A stretch of DNA of 64,000 bases from Catonia carolina. Its lineage: Eukaryota > Arthropoda > Insecta > Hemiptera > Achilidae. The first letter of the stretch is position 1; each line of letters starts with the position of its first letter. The stretch covers positions 99,798,748-99,862,747 of the forward strand of contig JAQMRL010000002.1 in the NCBI GenBank assembly GCA_035578175.1. Reading direction: 5' to 3'. The position numbers and the translations under genes were made by a program. The notes under the pieces were generated by a model. That model did not search any database. It saw nothing but the letters and a program-made list of their open reading frames with translations, and was not told where the DNA came from. Positions 24,830 to 36,300 of the stretch are shown here, piece after piece.

Positions 24830-25228
24830 AATTTGCTCATGACGGGCAGATGGGGAGTTAAATTAATTGCACTCGATCTGTTTGTTCCAGGGCTACAAAA
24901 AAAATAGTTCTGTTTCTTATTACATAGTCAGCCAATTATATGACTGAACTATTAAAGAACAGAAGAGGTAGATGTGTAAAAGACACTAGTCAGAGTTATC
25001 TCCTCTGAGAGTAATGAATTTCACTATATAGCCAGACCCTTTGGTGAATGAAGTGAAGGTGTCATTTTTAGGGTGGGAAGTAGGTGCTTTTCAGAGGGTC
25101 TGGCATGCTGATAAGCATACTCTTTCAACTCAGTGAGAAAGGCAATAGTAAACCACCTCACTCCTTGTTTTTCCTTAGTAAAACCTCTAGAGGTTCAAAC
25201 CAGCCTTTCGGCTGTTGACCTGAACAAT
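24830..25228 (+). repeat. Dispersed ~400-bp repeat, copy A (full length)
   Basis: One of four related copies (also 50100-50496, 34388-34592 and the split minus-strand copy around 58777-60372). Shared blocks in order: CACTCGATCTGTT, GGTTCC/TGTTCCAGGGCTACAAA, AGTTCTGTTTCTTA, GAACAGAAGAG, AGTCAGAGTTATCTCCTC, AGCCAGACCC, GTGAATGAAGTGAAGGTGTC, GGCATGCTGATAAGCATACT, AACTCAGTGAG, GGCAAT, TAAACCACCTCACTCC, CCTCTAGAGG and CAGCCTTTCGGCTGTTGACC. No pol III boxes and no A-tail are evident, so the class is unknown. Confidence 0.85.
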
Positions 25229-25946
25229 AAAAATTAACTAATATAATATCATGTTAATTAAAACGCAAACTTCAGAAAAAGTTAGTTAATCGGGTAGAGT
25301 GTCCCAAAACTCATCCTTAGCTCGGCAAGAAAGATGAAATCAAACCTCAAATTCAATTTTGAATTTATTAATTTAATTTTTTTTAAATTAGGAAATATGA
25401 ATAAAATTGAAAAATGTTTATTTTTATCACTTTTTGGTGCTGGCAACGCTAGTTCTGTCAACATAATATATTAGTTCCTTTAGATAAGGTCTTGGCCATC
25501 GCCGTTTGAGCCTTATCCACGGATTTCATGGTATATTTCGCTAGCGCAACTGCTATGATATGTATGGAGCTGTGTGTATTTAATGTGAAATTAATTATAA
25601 AGATATTTTGCTAGGTCAGTGACGTATGGTAAAAGTAAGTCGTTGTGTAGTGTGCTTTTGGCGACATAGTAGGGACTTAGTGAATACGTAGTATTCTATT
25701 CGTAGTATTGTCTGAATGCGTTTTGTTTGTGACGGTTTAGCAAATTTCCATGATTTTTTTTTATCGCCACTCACTTCTATCTGCCGATCCTCTTTTTCTG
25801 CATTAGCATTTTAAGGGGACAGTGGATCTTACTCAATGTTAACAAAGGCACATGTTTCTCAAAACCAATTGTGATAGAATCCTAAATTTTTTCTTATATT
25901 AAAGATCAGTTCCTTTTACACATTATAAATGTATAATTTATTGTTC
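25229..25946. other. Non-coding stretch
   Basis: No supported gene or transposon. The minus-strand ORF at 25282-25464 has no support. Confidence 0.4.
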
Positions 25947-26333
25947 TGTTAGATCAGGGGTTCTCAACCTGGGGGGCACGCCCCCCTAGGGGGGCGTTGA
26001 AGATTTTCAAGGGAGGCGTCATCGTATTAGAATAGAAAAAAGCTATGATTAACCAAGGTTAGTTCCTGCCTTTGTATTTCAAACACCATTATTTTATTGT
26101 ACAACACTCAATGTTATAGTTTGAAGATTTCGTAAACAATTATATTTTAAGTTTTTTGGTTCTGTGATTTGTCTATATGTTCAAAAATGTATTGAAGGTA
26201 GTATTAAACATTTTGTAAAAAGTTATCAAATATTTAATTGTATTACCTGCAATAGTACAGGGGAGGCGTGACGAAAAGTCAGTCTACTAAGGGAGGCACA
26301 GAGCCTGAAAGGTTGAGTACCCCTGTGTTAGAT
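25947..26333. mobile_element. Non-autonomous hAT-type transposon with 8-bp target duplication
   Basis: The element is 25955-26325 (371 bp). Its ends are CAGGGGTTCTCAACC on the left and the complement of CAGGGGTACTCAACC on the right, differing at one base. The exact 8-bp duplication TGTTAGAT flanks it (25947-25954, 26326-26333), the hallmark hAT length. A perfect 18-nt palindrome, CGCCCCCCTAGGGGGGCG, lies just inside the left end (25979-25996). No transposase is encoded. Confidence 0.92.
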
Positions 26334-26450
26334 AATATAGTTTTGGTCATTTTTCAAAAAAAAAAGATTTTTGAGGTCAAACTTTTTCAAAAAAAAATTT
26401 TTTCTCCAAAACTATTAAATATTTTTTCAATACTCAATCAGTTGAAAGAG

Positions 26451-26580
26451 CTACCTCTACACCTCTACACTCCCTCTACACCCCCAAACCCTACCTCTAC
26501 ACCACCAAAATATTTCATACCTCCTCTACCTCTACCTCTACACCCCCAACCTCTATAACTACCTCTACACCCCCAAAATA
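26451..26580. repeat. CTACCTCTACACCCCCAAA minisatellite
   Basis: An irregular pyrimidine-rich tandem array built on CTACCTCTACA and CACCCCCAAA words; the block CACCCCCAA recurs at about 26478, 26550 and 26568. The plus-strand ORF through it (26268-26558) is a by-product. Confidence 0.8.
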
Positions 26581-26969
26581 TTTCATTGTTGTATCTTTTA
26601 TGGGAGCTGAGAAGGGTGCACCTAAATATGAAAAAATAAAATTTTGAGAAAAACGCATTTAAAGTTGTCCAGTAAAATTAACTTTCTTACTAAACATACG
26701 ATAACAAAATAAATCATAAAACATTGCTACACTACCTACAAATCTGATAAATACATCATTTTAAAGTGGGAATTTTAAACAATAGTTTAAGTTTAAAAAC
26801 AGAAAATCTAAAATTTTCATGATTTTTCGATCCACAGTCCCTTTAACGTTTATTTATTTATTTTTACATCTCTTAACAAAAATTGTTAGAGTACATAGTT
26901 AATTGTACTCCGTAAGTCCAGACTGGTTTTTTACATTCGTATCTCAATATCTTAATCCTAGCATTCACA
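26581..26969. other. AT-rich non-coding stretch
   Basis: No feature seen. Confidence 0.5.
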
Positions 26970-27445
26970 AGGAATCACTCTTTCACACAATCTTAAGAAA
27001 ACCATTTTTTTCTACGAAAACAGCCTCCCCAAGAATTTCAGTAGACATGGCGCCTACCCTATCTTGTAGAGCATAAAAAATGTAGTAAATGAGGTGGTTT
27101 AAAAAAAAATAGTAGGAGCCGTTTTTGAGAAAATCGCGAAAAAGTGAAAAATTACACGAATAAACTACCACTTCCGGTGGATCGATTTTGATGAAAATCT
27201 TCATGTCACGTTTTCTAGTAATACTTAACTTAAGTTTCAAGTTTCAACTTCGTATGATGTTCCGTTTTTGAGATATCTTGTTCAAACACACACACACCAA
27301 TCGCTAAAAACAAGTTTTTTTGGTTGAGGGGGTCTGAAAACGTTTATATTCGGTGAAAACTCGATTTCGAAAAATCGACATGAAAACAATAGGCCCTACT
27401 TTCCTTCCTAAATATTCAAGCAGGGAAGAGAAAGTAAAAAACTGG
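26970..27445. repeat. Dispersed repeat with embedded CA tract, copy 1
   Basis: Matches 29391-30195 in the same order and orientation: GAATCACTCTTTCAC, AAGAATTTCAG, CATGGCGCCTACCCTATCT, GTAGAGCATAAAAAAT, TTTTTGAGAAAATCGC, TTACACGAATAAACTAC, CACTTCCGGT, GATCGATTTTGATGAAAAT, a short (CA) tract, CCAATCGCTAAAAACA, GGTCTGAAAACG, CGGTGAAAACTCGATTTCGA and AAAATCGACATGAAAACAAT. The (CA) tract is short here (about 27286-27297). The class is unknown. Confidence 0.85.
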
Positions 27446-28244
27446 AATAATTAAGTTTAAAACTATTTTTTTCGTGTAATATTATAATAATACAATAAAA
27501 TTTTATGCTGGTCAGGCAGCTTTTTAGTTTTTGTAAGGCAGACAACGTAGGCTAATAATTCCAGTATTGTTATGCTTGCAATAAACATGTTCATTTGCTT
27601 AACTTTTTATACAAAATAATAAAATGATTTGCTTTGAGCATTATACTTTTGAGGAATACACGAAGAAAATACGCCAAATTTCAGAACTTCATGGGAAATG
27701 TGTGAATTAATGACAAAATTTATCAGAAAACAAGTGAAGGCTGTCGTTTTTATGTACACAGAGATTAATTTGCTCTATAACAGTTACTGTAATTAGGTAT
27801 AAGCGCCTGTAACTATATTACGTTTTGTCGTATCTGAAACCAACAAGCCTATTAATGATTAAATGTAGACTATATATATATTTTAAAAACTTAATTAAGG
27901 CAATTTAATTTGTTTATTTGCTTAAACATTTTTGATAGTGCAAAATTTTTTCATTGAAAATTTGCCAAATAATTTTACTACAATAGCCAATTATTAATAG
28001 TGAAACATTAAGCGTAAAGAATTTTTGTTGTTTTAAAAATAATTTCACAAAATAAGTAATATTATAATGAAAAAATATCTTAATTCAATAAATAATTTAG
28101 AAAATCAACCTTACTTTTTCCCTAATTTTATTCCAATTATTTTTTATTGTTATTTTAAACTGATTGTTAGTTTATGTTCAATATAAAATTCTAAATTATA
28201 TCTTAAAATCCCAGTAAAGGTAGTTCTTTTATACGAATTTTAGT
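27446..28244. other. AT-rich non-coding stretch
   Basis: No feature seen. Confidence 0.5.
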
Positions 28245-28440
28245 AATAAGACAGTGGTTACTGGTGTAATTTGAAGGTTGGGGTTCAATTAACCACTCTT
28301 TTTCAGGAATGATCGGCCTGTGTCTGTACAAGACTACACCTCATTTACACATCGTACATATCTTCCTCATCTAATTAGATCATGAGATTGCTTTTTGTTC
28401 TAAATTGAACAGATTCCAACGTTTACATATTAAGGTTTAA
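28245..28440 (+). mobile_element. SINE, TCAGGAATG-type family, with tRNA-like head
   Basis: The head contains AGTGGTTACTGGTGTAATTTG (box A-like) and GGTTGGGGTTCAATTAACC (box B-like). The body is TTTCAGGAATGATCGGCCTG, GTACAAGACTACACCTCAT, ATCTTCCTCATCTAATTAG, GAGATTGCTTTTTGTTCT and CAGATTCCAACG. It aligns block by block with 15558-15720 (minus) and 7246-7352. Confidence 0.7.
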
Positions 28441-28849
28441 AAATAATACATTATATCGGGCTGTAAAGCTGAAGGAAAAGGACATTTTTCTGTTTCTGAC
28501 GATTGTGTTACTAACAAATAAAATAGACTATTTATTTATTATTTACATTAACATTTTGGTTTTTCTTTCCGTAAACTGCACTTTTGGAGGATATAAACAA
28601 AACCGAAATTAAAAAAGTACATTATGAATGTCACAACTTTATTTAAGTATGATAATACGTATATTTATATCGGTACCTAATATATTTAAACAATGTGTAA
28701 TTCTTTTTCAGTCAGTTTTTTTAATATATAAAATTTTTTCAAAGATGATAAAAGACTGTTTATAATGGTTTTTTTAAATGAAGAAACCACAATCAGATGT
28801 TTTTTTTCAATAAACTGAACTAAACTTGATTCTGGACTATGCATAAATG

Positions 28850-29045
28850 TCTTGAAATATGAAGCATATGACGCTGAAGATGACGACTGTCATATGGAGG
28901 TGATAATGACGCCGATTATGAGATGACGATAATTCAAAGTATGAGATGATGTATTCAAAGAAGAAAAAACATAAATTAGTTAAATGATTAACAGAATCGT
29001 AAAGGTAAGTCCAATGTTTTAAAAAGATTCAGTCTGTGAATATCT
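28850..29045 (+). repeat. Copy 1 of a repeat pair shared with 63225-63425
   Basis: Shared blocks include TATGAGATGACGAT, TTAAATGATTAACA, AATCGTA-AGGTAAGTC and TTCAGTCTGTGAATAT. Both copies contain GGTAAGT, which resembles a splice donor, and a short acidic ORF upstream (here GGDNDADYEMTIIQ before a stop). It is either a dispersed repeat or a pair of old duplicated exon ends. Confidence 0.65.
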
Positions 29046-29390
29046 ATAGGAGGTTGATTGCGAAAGGATTTTATGCTCTTTACGTTGGTACATAAATTTT
29101 TATTTGCTCAATTTCTTTTAGCAGAAATTTTTAACCTTCTGTAAAAATACTGCTTCACTTTGATATATCTTTAAAAACATGTACAGCGTTGAGGTAAATT
29201 TTAGGGGAGAAGTGTACGGAAAATAAATTAAAAAATCTGGTGTGAAACACACAACTTTTTCTTGCCAATGCAAATAAGTAACAATAAACCTAACATTAGT
29301 AATAAAACATTAGAAAAAAACAAAAACTAATTTTAATCATGAGTGATAGACGCAAAACGAAAATCAATCTCAGTTTGGCTTAAAAACACG

Positions 29391-30009
29391 AAAAATCACT
29401 CTTTCACGTTAAACTAGGCTCTGCAGAGAAAAATGCTCTAAATAAAAGTTGTAGATCTTTTAATTTTCTATAAATGAGAGTATATACACTTTTGTCGTAA
29501 AATGCATACTAAGGCCGAAATCTTAAACAAATCGATTGTTCGCACGTTTTCTTGAGAAAAAAACCGAAAATCGCTAATTACCGCTAAACTAAGAATTATA
29601 CAAAAAAATGTTTGAAATAAAAGTTGTAGAATTTTTAATTTTCTATAACTTTTATTATAATACATTTTTGCGCTAAAATGCATATTAAAGCCGCAATCTT
29701 AAAAAAAAACAATTTTTTACGTGAAAACAGCTTCACCAAGAATTTCAGCAAACATGGCGCCTACCCTATCTCGTAGAGCATAAAAAATTTAGTAAACCAG
29801 ACGATTTTAAAAAAAATTGTAGGACCAGTTTTTGAGAAAATCGCAAAAAAGCGAAAATTTACACGAATAAACTACTACTTCCGGTTGACCGATTTTGATG
29901 AAAATGTTCGAGCGGGTCCCGGTAGTGGTATGTCACTTAAGTTTCACGTTTCAAGTTCGTACGATGTTTCGTTCTTGAGATATTCTGTACACACACACAC
30001 ACGCGCGCG

Positions 30010-30040
<31 letters not shown>

Positions 30041-30195
30041 ATACACACACACACGACCAATCGCTAAAAACATGTTTTTTTTGGGTTCAGGGGTCTGAAA
30101 ACGAGTAGATCCGGTGAAAACTCGATTTCGAAAAATCGACATGAAAACAATACTTACTTTCCTATGTATTCATATAGGCAAGAGAAAGAAAAAAA
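29391..30195. repeat. Dispersed repeat with embedded CA tract, copy 2 (longer)
   Basis: Homologous to 26970-27445 but with an internal tandem of about 185 bp: AATAAAAGTTGTAGA-TTTTTAATTTTCTATAA, TAAAATGCATA and AAGCCG-AATCTTAAA occur at about 29440-29530 and again at about 29618-29705. The CA tract has expanded to about 65 bp (29988-30052), with a CGCGCGCG interior. Short ORFs in both strands across the tract are artefacts. Confidence 0.85.
29988..30052. repeat. (CA)n microsatellite with internal (CG)n
   Basis: ACACACAC leads into a run of CGCGCGCG and back to (CA)n with one TA interruption. It sits exactly where the related repeat copy at 26970 has only about six CA units, so it expanded inside the repeat. 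Confidence 0.95.
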
Positions 30196-31839
30196 TATAA
30201 TTCAATTTGTAGGGTGTAACATTTATTGAAAATTTCTTACAAAACAGATTTAAAATTGGTTCATATAGTTCATACTATTAGTTAAAATAATACTAGTACT
30301 TACACAAATTATACCTTAATACAAAAGGTTTTGTTTAGATTCAATATTAGTGGTGAATAAATCATAAAATATTAGCCAAAAGTAAATAAAATTTTATACG
30401 TTATTATAAAAGAATTACTGAAAGATTTATAGACAGTTTGCACACCGTTTATTGTGGGTTTAATTCTTTGTTAAACTTTTTCTTTTAGCGAGTTGCATTA
30501 TCAATAATAAAACAGATAATAAGCTGCGTTATTTATAGAAACGGGGCCTACAAGTTTGCTATTTTTAACCATAAACGTCTCACTAATTTTATGCAGTTTT
30601 AACAAATAATCCTACTGTTGTTATTGTTATTATTATTATTATTTTATGTCAGCCTAATAAAAAATATCCCATAAATTTTGTCTTATTATTATCAACAATT
30701 CTTTCAAAAAATGTTTTCTCTCTATTGTAGTCATAATATTTTTACAGATAAGTTATCTCAAAGTGCCCTACATTTTAATTGAATGTTATTCATCCCGCCA
30801 AGTTATAAACAAGGAATCATAACAACTTATTTTTGTTTACGTTTTCATAGATTTTTAAAATTGTACAATATTCAGCCGGTTTTAGTTCCGTGTATGCAGC
30901 TTTACTATGTGATATGTATTACGGAAAGTATAACTTTTTATTTGAAGGCCGTGAAGTTTACTGTTTATAAAAAGTACTGGGATTGTCATGCCTCTTATCC
31001 CAAAAGCCTATCGCCTCGTATGCTTAGTAAAAGTAAAACATAATTTTATGATATTGAACAATATTTAATTTCAGGACTTTCGTTCCAAACAACATTTTTA
31101 CTCTTGATAATATCAGAAATTAGTACAAAAAATATACAAATATTAGATCAATACCTTTATAGTGCTATTGTTAGGGCCAATAGTAAAGTTACCAGGTTGT
31201 TTTCAAAGTAATTTTATCCCAATAGTTTGTGTGATTTAACGAAACATGTACTCTCAAACAGTAAAATTAAACCGGTTCTCATGACAGTGCAAAACATACT
31301 ACGACCACATTCGCAATAAACAACGTATAACAAACAACGTTTCTTATACAACAAACAAGAAATAAATGATTACTGCGCAATCTTGCTGCACCGCTATCAG
31401 TGCGCGCATGTTTCCATGACAGCGATTCTCCGCACCCAAATTGCGAACCAACCTCCACCATTCTCGTGCGTTAAGAGCGTTGCACATCATATAAGATTTA
31501 AAGCATAAGAAGTTCAATTACATAATTTCAAAATAACCACACGATAAGAGTCTAAACAATCATAGTACATGCAAATCGAGGTGAAGTTTGCAGGGAAATC
31601 GGGGTACCCTGAGCGAGGATTGCAGTTAGCTGCTGGAAGGGAGCGGATATCTCAACTACACATACTTTATGTGTAGTATGGCAATTGCCTAGCTTCTTTT
31701 GGTGTATAAAATCTCAACAGAACTTTATGGTAGAACTCTGTTGGATCAGATTCTTCGTATCCATTGTGTTTAATGCGTAAATTTAAGTAACGGTGAGTTG
31801 ATAAGTCGCAGTATAAAAATAAAAAAATTGACACTTATC
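30196..31839. other. AT-rich non-coding stretch with one CpG-rich patch
   Basis: Mostly AT-rich with no gene. The patch 31370-31480 is rich in CG dinucleotides (GTGCGCGCATG). A minus-strand ATG there starts MVEVGSQFGCGESLSWKH, but no usable splice donor follows, so I do not call an exon. Confidence 0.35.
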
Positions 31840-32310
31840 AGGCCGGTTGTCACTCATGGAGGTGAAATAGGAGGTGGCACTAGCAAAAATGGAACAGGAA
31901 ACACTGGATAAATTTGAGAAGAAAATTGCACGGCCTTTATGGACCGCTTAAGCAGAATGACACATGGTGAATAAGAAATAATTTAGGAACAGATGTTGTG
32001 CTAAAACATGAGGTTACACAGTCAAATTCGTAAAATCCTTAGAATTCAAGTCAAATTCGTAAAATCCTAGTAGGTCACGTAGAGTGAATGAACGAACAAT
32101 GCATACCAAAGACTTAGATTAATGGCGCCAGAAAACTGGGTCGACCTAGAATTAGATGGCTTGATATTATTGAAGGTCTTAGAAGTATAGAGATGATTGG
32201 ATACGTGAGAACAGCTGGTGATAGAGGACATTGGAGACGATTGGCGTTGGAGGCCAAAGTTCATATCCGCTCCAGTAGTTAGCGCTGGAAGAAGAATAAG
32301 AAGTCGAAGA
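31840..32310 (+). pseudogene. Decayed LINE fragment, 3' end with RWKKNKK-type terminus
   Basis: Broken frames recall the post-RT region of a LINE: LIRPVVTHGGE (decayed LIRPVLTYGAE), AFMDRLSRMTHGE, and near the end WRRLALEAKVHIRSSS, a stop, then RWKKNKKSKKN over 32230-32310. The last block, WRR-ALEAK followed by a lysine run, is a common LINE ORF terminus whose AAG repeats form the element's tail. Many stops and shifts; non-functional. Confidence 0.65.
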
Positions 32311-32899
32311 AGAACAGTTCGTCAAGTAAACATTTTCATTGATGGAATCGTTATTTTTGTTTTCAGCTATAAAAACGATACAAAATTACAAAAAATTAAA
32401 TCTTCTACCCGTGAATTTTGATTGTATTAGGTATATGTAATAACTTTGGAAACCTTTTGTTTTAATTGTAATACTAATAATCAATATTTAGGAGGTTGAA
32501 AATGTTTGGAGTAGAGGAGATATTAGGCACTAAATTATATTATAACAATAAAATATTACGGGTCATTTAAGAACAAGCATTCGGTTTATCTTAATTCGAT
32601 ATTTACTCGTTTCTAACACTTTGCTCTTTTGTTTCTTTTATAATATTAGATAACATATTTTTTCATCAAGGGTTTATTTGTATTGGGAAAAAATTTAATT
32701 ATTTTTTATTCTGTTTAATAACTAACGGTTAAATTTTCTTAAATCTACGATACAAACGAGTGTGTCTATTTGGTTATTTGTATGTTTGCTAAGATGTTGA
32801 TTTGTACTGGTTGTATCGAAATAATTTTCATAAAAATAAATTTCAAAGTTGAATTTTAAGTAACTTAAGTAATTTAAGTAATAAGTAATATACTTAAGT
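32311..32899. other. AT-rich non-coding stretch
   Basis: No gene seen. Confidence 0.45.
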
Positions 32900-33375
32900 A
32901 ATAAGTATTTCAAGTGCTTAGATCGGTAATGAATTATAAGCTGAAATGGGTGTTGATCGTCCGAGAAGAAGGTGGTTTCCAACACACGCAGTACTACCTA
33001 ACCCATAACATGAAGTGGAGAAGAAATTTAACAGCCCAGGAAACTCATTTTCATTTACAAAACTATGATAAAGACTCGAAATTTTCATCACAGGATTTAC
33101 AAATCAGTGTTATTTTATAAATGCAAAAATTACCAAACTCAAAAGAGATGGTTCATAGAAGCTGAAAAAGATATGAAGGAGATCATGGTGTTTGATAGGG
33201 TGGAGGATAGAAATGATTTTCGAGAAAAGAAAATTGAGGGGTTTCGAAAGAGAGAGAAGACGATAAATGGCAGCAAGAACTAGTCAGACGAAAGAAAGAA
33301 AATTTTGGGAGAAAATTATTGTAGAGGCTGAAGCCCATAAAAAATTAACTTCATTAGCACCATCATTGAATAATT
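32900..33375 (+). pseudogene. Decayed LINE ORF2 C-terminal fragment
   Basis: The most legible part, 33148-33283, reads RWFIEAEKDMKEIMVFDRVEDR then NDFREKKIEGFRKREK; after a frameshift near 33285 it continues ERKFWEKIIVEAEAHKK. This follows the common LINE tail RW--EV--DM-EM-----DR--FR--I--F followed by W-EERK--F-E. Overlapping short ORFs here are pieces of this fragment in shifted frames. Confidence 0.55.
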
Positions 33376-34387
33376 CCACCGGTTTTCTTCTGAAGCCATT
33401 TGGTTATTGCCAGTTGGGAGAGCAACTTTTACAAAATCTTTTAACGCCCCTAACGTTTACAAAATTTTTTTCTATTCTTTACTATATTAATTTCTTTTTT
33501 TTGGCAATTTGCCAGTAAACTGACGAGTACAATAGTAAACAAATTGTGATGCTATTTCTAAAAGAACAATGTGACATCGCCCGGTTAATTAAAATCATGC
33601 GAATGCGAGCTTCCTGCGATTGTGGTGCTGTGAGATTTGTCACTACCCGATTTATTAGATTACTCAAGGTCGTTTACCCGAGCTGTATTGCAACTTGAGT
33701 TGCTTAAAAGTTCATGATGTAATGTCTCTTTTGATAGAACTACCCAAGGTGGATAACCTCTTTTACGAGTGTAATCTCTCATATTGCAATGCGGTAACAT
33801 ATTATTTTCACGTCATTTATGTTATGCTCACAGTTCATCGGATTCCTATACCACCAAGAAACGAAAAACTAAAGTTTTCTTTAAAAAAACCTTATAAAAA
33901 AACTTTCCATTTAAAATAATTGGGTGCTACATTTGTATTCTTTTCTTGTAACAAATACGTTTAATCAAGCTCTCTAAAAAGACGATCAGCCTGAAAAAAC
34001 CAAGCTGTAATACACAACTTCTTGTATTTTTTTAAATTTTTATAAAATCTGTTATCTGTACGTCCTTACTCCGAAAATAAAAACAACTTTACGGTCCATA
34101 ACTGATTTTCCAAAACAGCTGAGCCACATCAAAAAGTATTTTCATATTTATTTCCTACAAGATCATACTGAGCTTAAAAAATATCGTAAACGAGAATAAA
34201 TGAAAGAGAATTGTTAGGACTATTTTTGAAAAATTTGATTCTTCGATCAATACCACCTTTTTAAGGCGTTATTATTTACCCTAAAAATTCAGTTCCTTTT
34301 TAGAAAACAAAAAATTTCTGTTCTGATCTCTTGAAGTGATTGAATTATGACTTTTTTGATAATTAGGCCTCATATTCTTTTTTTCAT
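33376..34387. other. Non-coding stretch
   Basis: Short ORFs at 33482-33667 (minus) and 33695-33919 (plus) have no domain or splice support. Confidence 0.4.
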
Positions 34388-34592
34388 TATACAGCCAGAC
34401 CCTGTGGTGAATGAAGTGAAGGTGTCATTTGCAGAGTGAAAAATAAGTGCTTTTCAGAGGGCCCGGCATGCTGATAAGCGTACTTTCCCACTCAGTGAGG
34501 AAGGCAATGGTAAACCACCTTACTCCTCGTTTTACTTAGTACAACCTCTATAGGTTTAAACCAGCCTTTCGGCTGATGACCTAAACAACATT
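34388..34592 (+). repeat. Dispersed ~400-bp repeat, copy C (3' half only)
   Basis: Begins TTATACAGCCAGACCC and ends CAGCCTTTCGGCTGATGACC-TAAACAAC, covering the second half of copy A (24830-25228). 5' truncation with a constant 3' end is what retroposition would produce. Confidence 0.85.
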
Positions 34593-35734
34593 CTTTTTTA
34601 TTTTGTATTTAAAGTGAAAAGAAAGTAAAAATTGAGTAAAATTTTACAGTTTTTTTCGGAATTCAGTCAACTAAGGAGTACAGTAAATTAAATTTGATTT
34701 TTATAGTGCTTATCCTTTTTTTGTTCCATTTGAATATTTCTTCAACTTTACAATGTTTGTTCATCTTTTATATAATTATTTAGCTCCTTTCGGGTTCTTT
34801 ACTCGTTCTGGGAAACTGTTATATCTCTTATCAATTTTCTAAATTATATTCCATCTTCCACATATTTTTCTATATTTTATCTGGGTTTTTAGTTCATTAA
34901 AATCTTTTTCACCATCTGGAACCAAATTTTTGCACTATTGAAATTTCTTGTCTCATTAAATATCTGTTTGTGAGTGTTTTTAAATCCATTTTATGAAGAT
35001 TTGGATAAAATATTTTTAAGTTTTATTATTTAACTTTCAGGTAGTTTTTATTTTAAGCAATTTATTTGATAGCTACATTTTACTAATTCGTTTTTCTCTG
35101 AATGTATTTTAAAAACCCATTACTGTTTCTTTCTCTCATATCCTTCATCATACAAACAGTTTACCTAACTGGTATAATATAACTATTTGATATTACTTTT
35201 AACTAGTTGAGTGATAGTGCTGGGACGAAGACTATGAACAGTTAAAATAAATTTTTGTGTTAATAAGCCACTGAAATATGTGTTGGATTACGTGTACTGT
35301 GACTATTTTTAAAATATTTAACCTCCAGATAAAATTTTGGTGAAGCGATCACGAGCAAAATGACATTTATATTGTTGTTGTGGGATATAAGTTTAACCTT
35401 TCTACAGTATTTTTGATAAACAATTAAAATAACTGACTTATTATTTTATGAGACAAAACAGAGTGATTGAACTTGTTCGAAGTTATGGTATTTTATCATC
35501 TGGCATATTATTACTCCATTGGAGATATGCCTAAATATCAATTAATACATCGTACAATACTCAACATCTACCCTTTATCAAACATTACGGCAAATCAGAG
35601 TGTTTTTCTTAATAATCTTCAATCAAAGTAATATTTCACTGAACCACGTGTTACACCCATGACAACATTGTAATATCAATTCAAAATTAAAATACGTTTA
35701 CACCAAGCTTCTTCATAAAGAGCAATTAAAAATA
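34593..35734. other. AT-rich non-coding stretch
   Basis: No gene seen. Confidence 0.45.
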
Positions 35735-36300
35735 AAAGGTTTTGCCGATGATGTAGCGCGTTTATCTTAATCCGAAGAAGAAACTAAATTACACCTAGAA
35801 AAATCAAAAGAAATTTCAGAGAAAATATTTTTCAAATATCTTTTGAAAAAACAAAAATAATGGCAATTGACAATCAAAGCACCAAAATAAAATTAACAAC
35901 AAGATACGGCAACAATACAATAAGTCTTTCAATTTAGATATCTGGGTGAAATTACACAAATTTAAGGGCTTAGTAAAAAGCCAATGAAAGAAAAAATTAT
36001 AAAGTTCTAAGAATTTTCACGAAACTAAGAATGTATTTAACAAGAGAAACATTTCAATTTACGCAAAATTAAAATAATTACGAAACCAGTAGGCCTAATC
36101 TTTATGGTATAGAATAGAAACAATTTACATAGTACCTGAAGAGTTAAAGAAATTTCAAAAAATATAAAGAAAAATTTTAAATTGAATTAATAATCAAACA
36201 AAAATTACATAAACTAATTGAAAGATTAAAATCTTCAATAGTTAACAATATTTATGACCACATTTTCAAAATGAGTGAAGAAAGAATGTGAAAAAGATCT
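35735..36300 (+). pseudogene. Decayed LINE reverse transcriptase fragment with FADD box
   Basis: Starts IKGFADDVARLS (the catalytic FADD motif at 35740-35751), then a stop, EEETKLHLEKSKEISEKI, KKTKIMAIDN (domain 6) and, in broken frames, YGNNTISLSI (decayed domain 7), LRMYLTRETF, NLYGIE (LYG-E) and FMTTFSKMSEE. The order is right for the RT core and thumb of an animal LINE. At least six stops or frameshifts. Clade not assigned. Confidence 0.75.

Noticed and set aside
29885..30142. ORFs on both strands over the CA tract, rich in His/Thr or Cys/Val
   Set aside because: They are translations of a microsatellite; composition comes only from the repeat.
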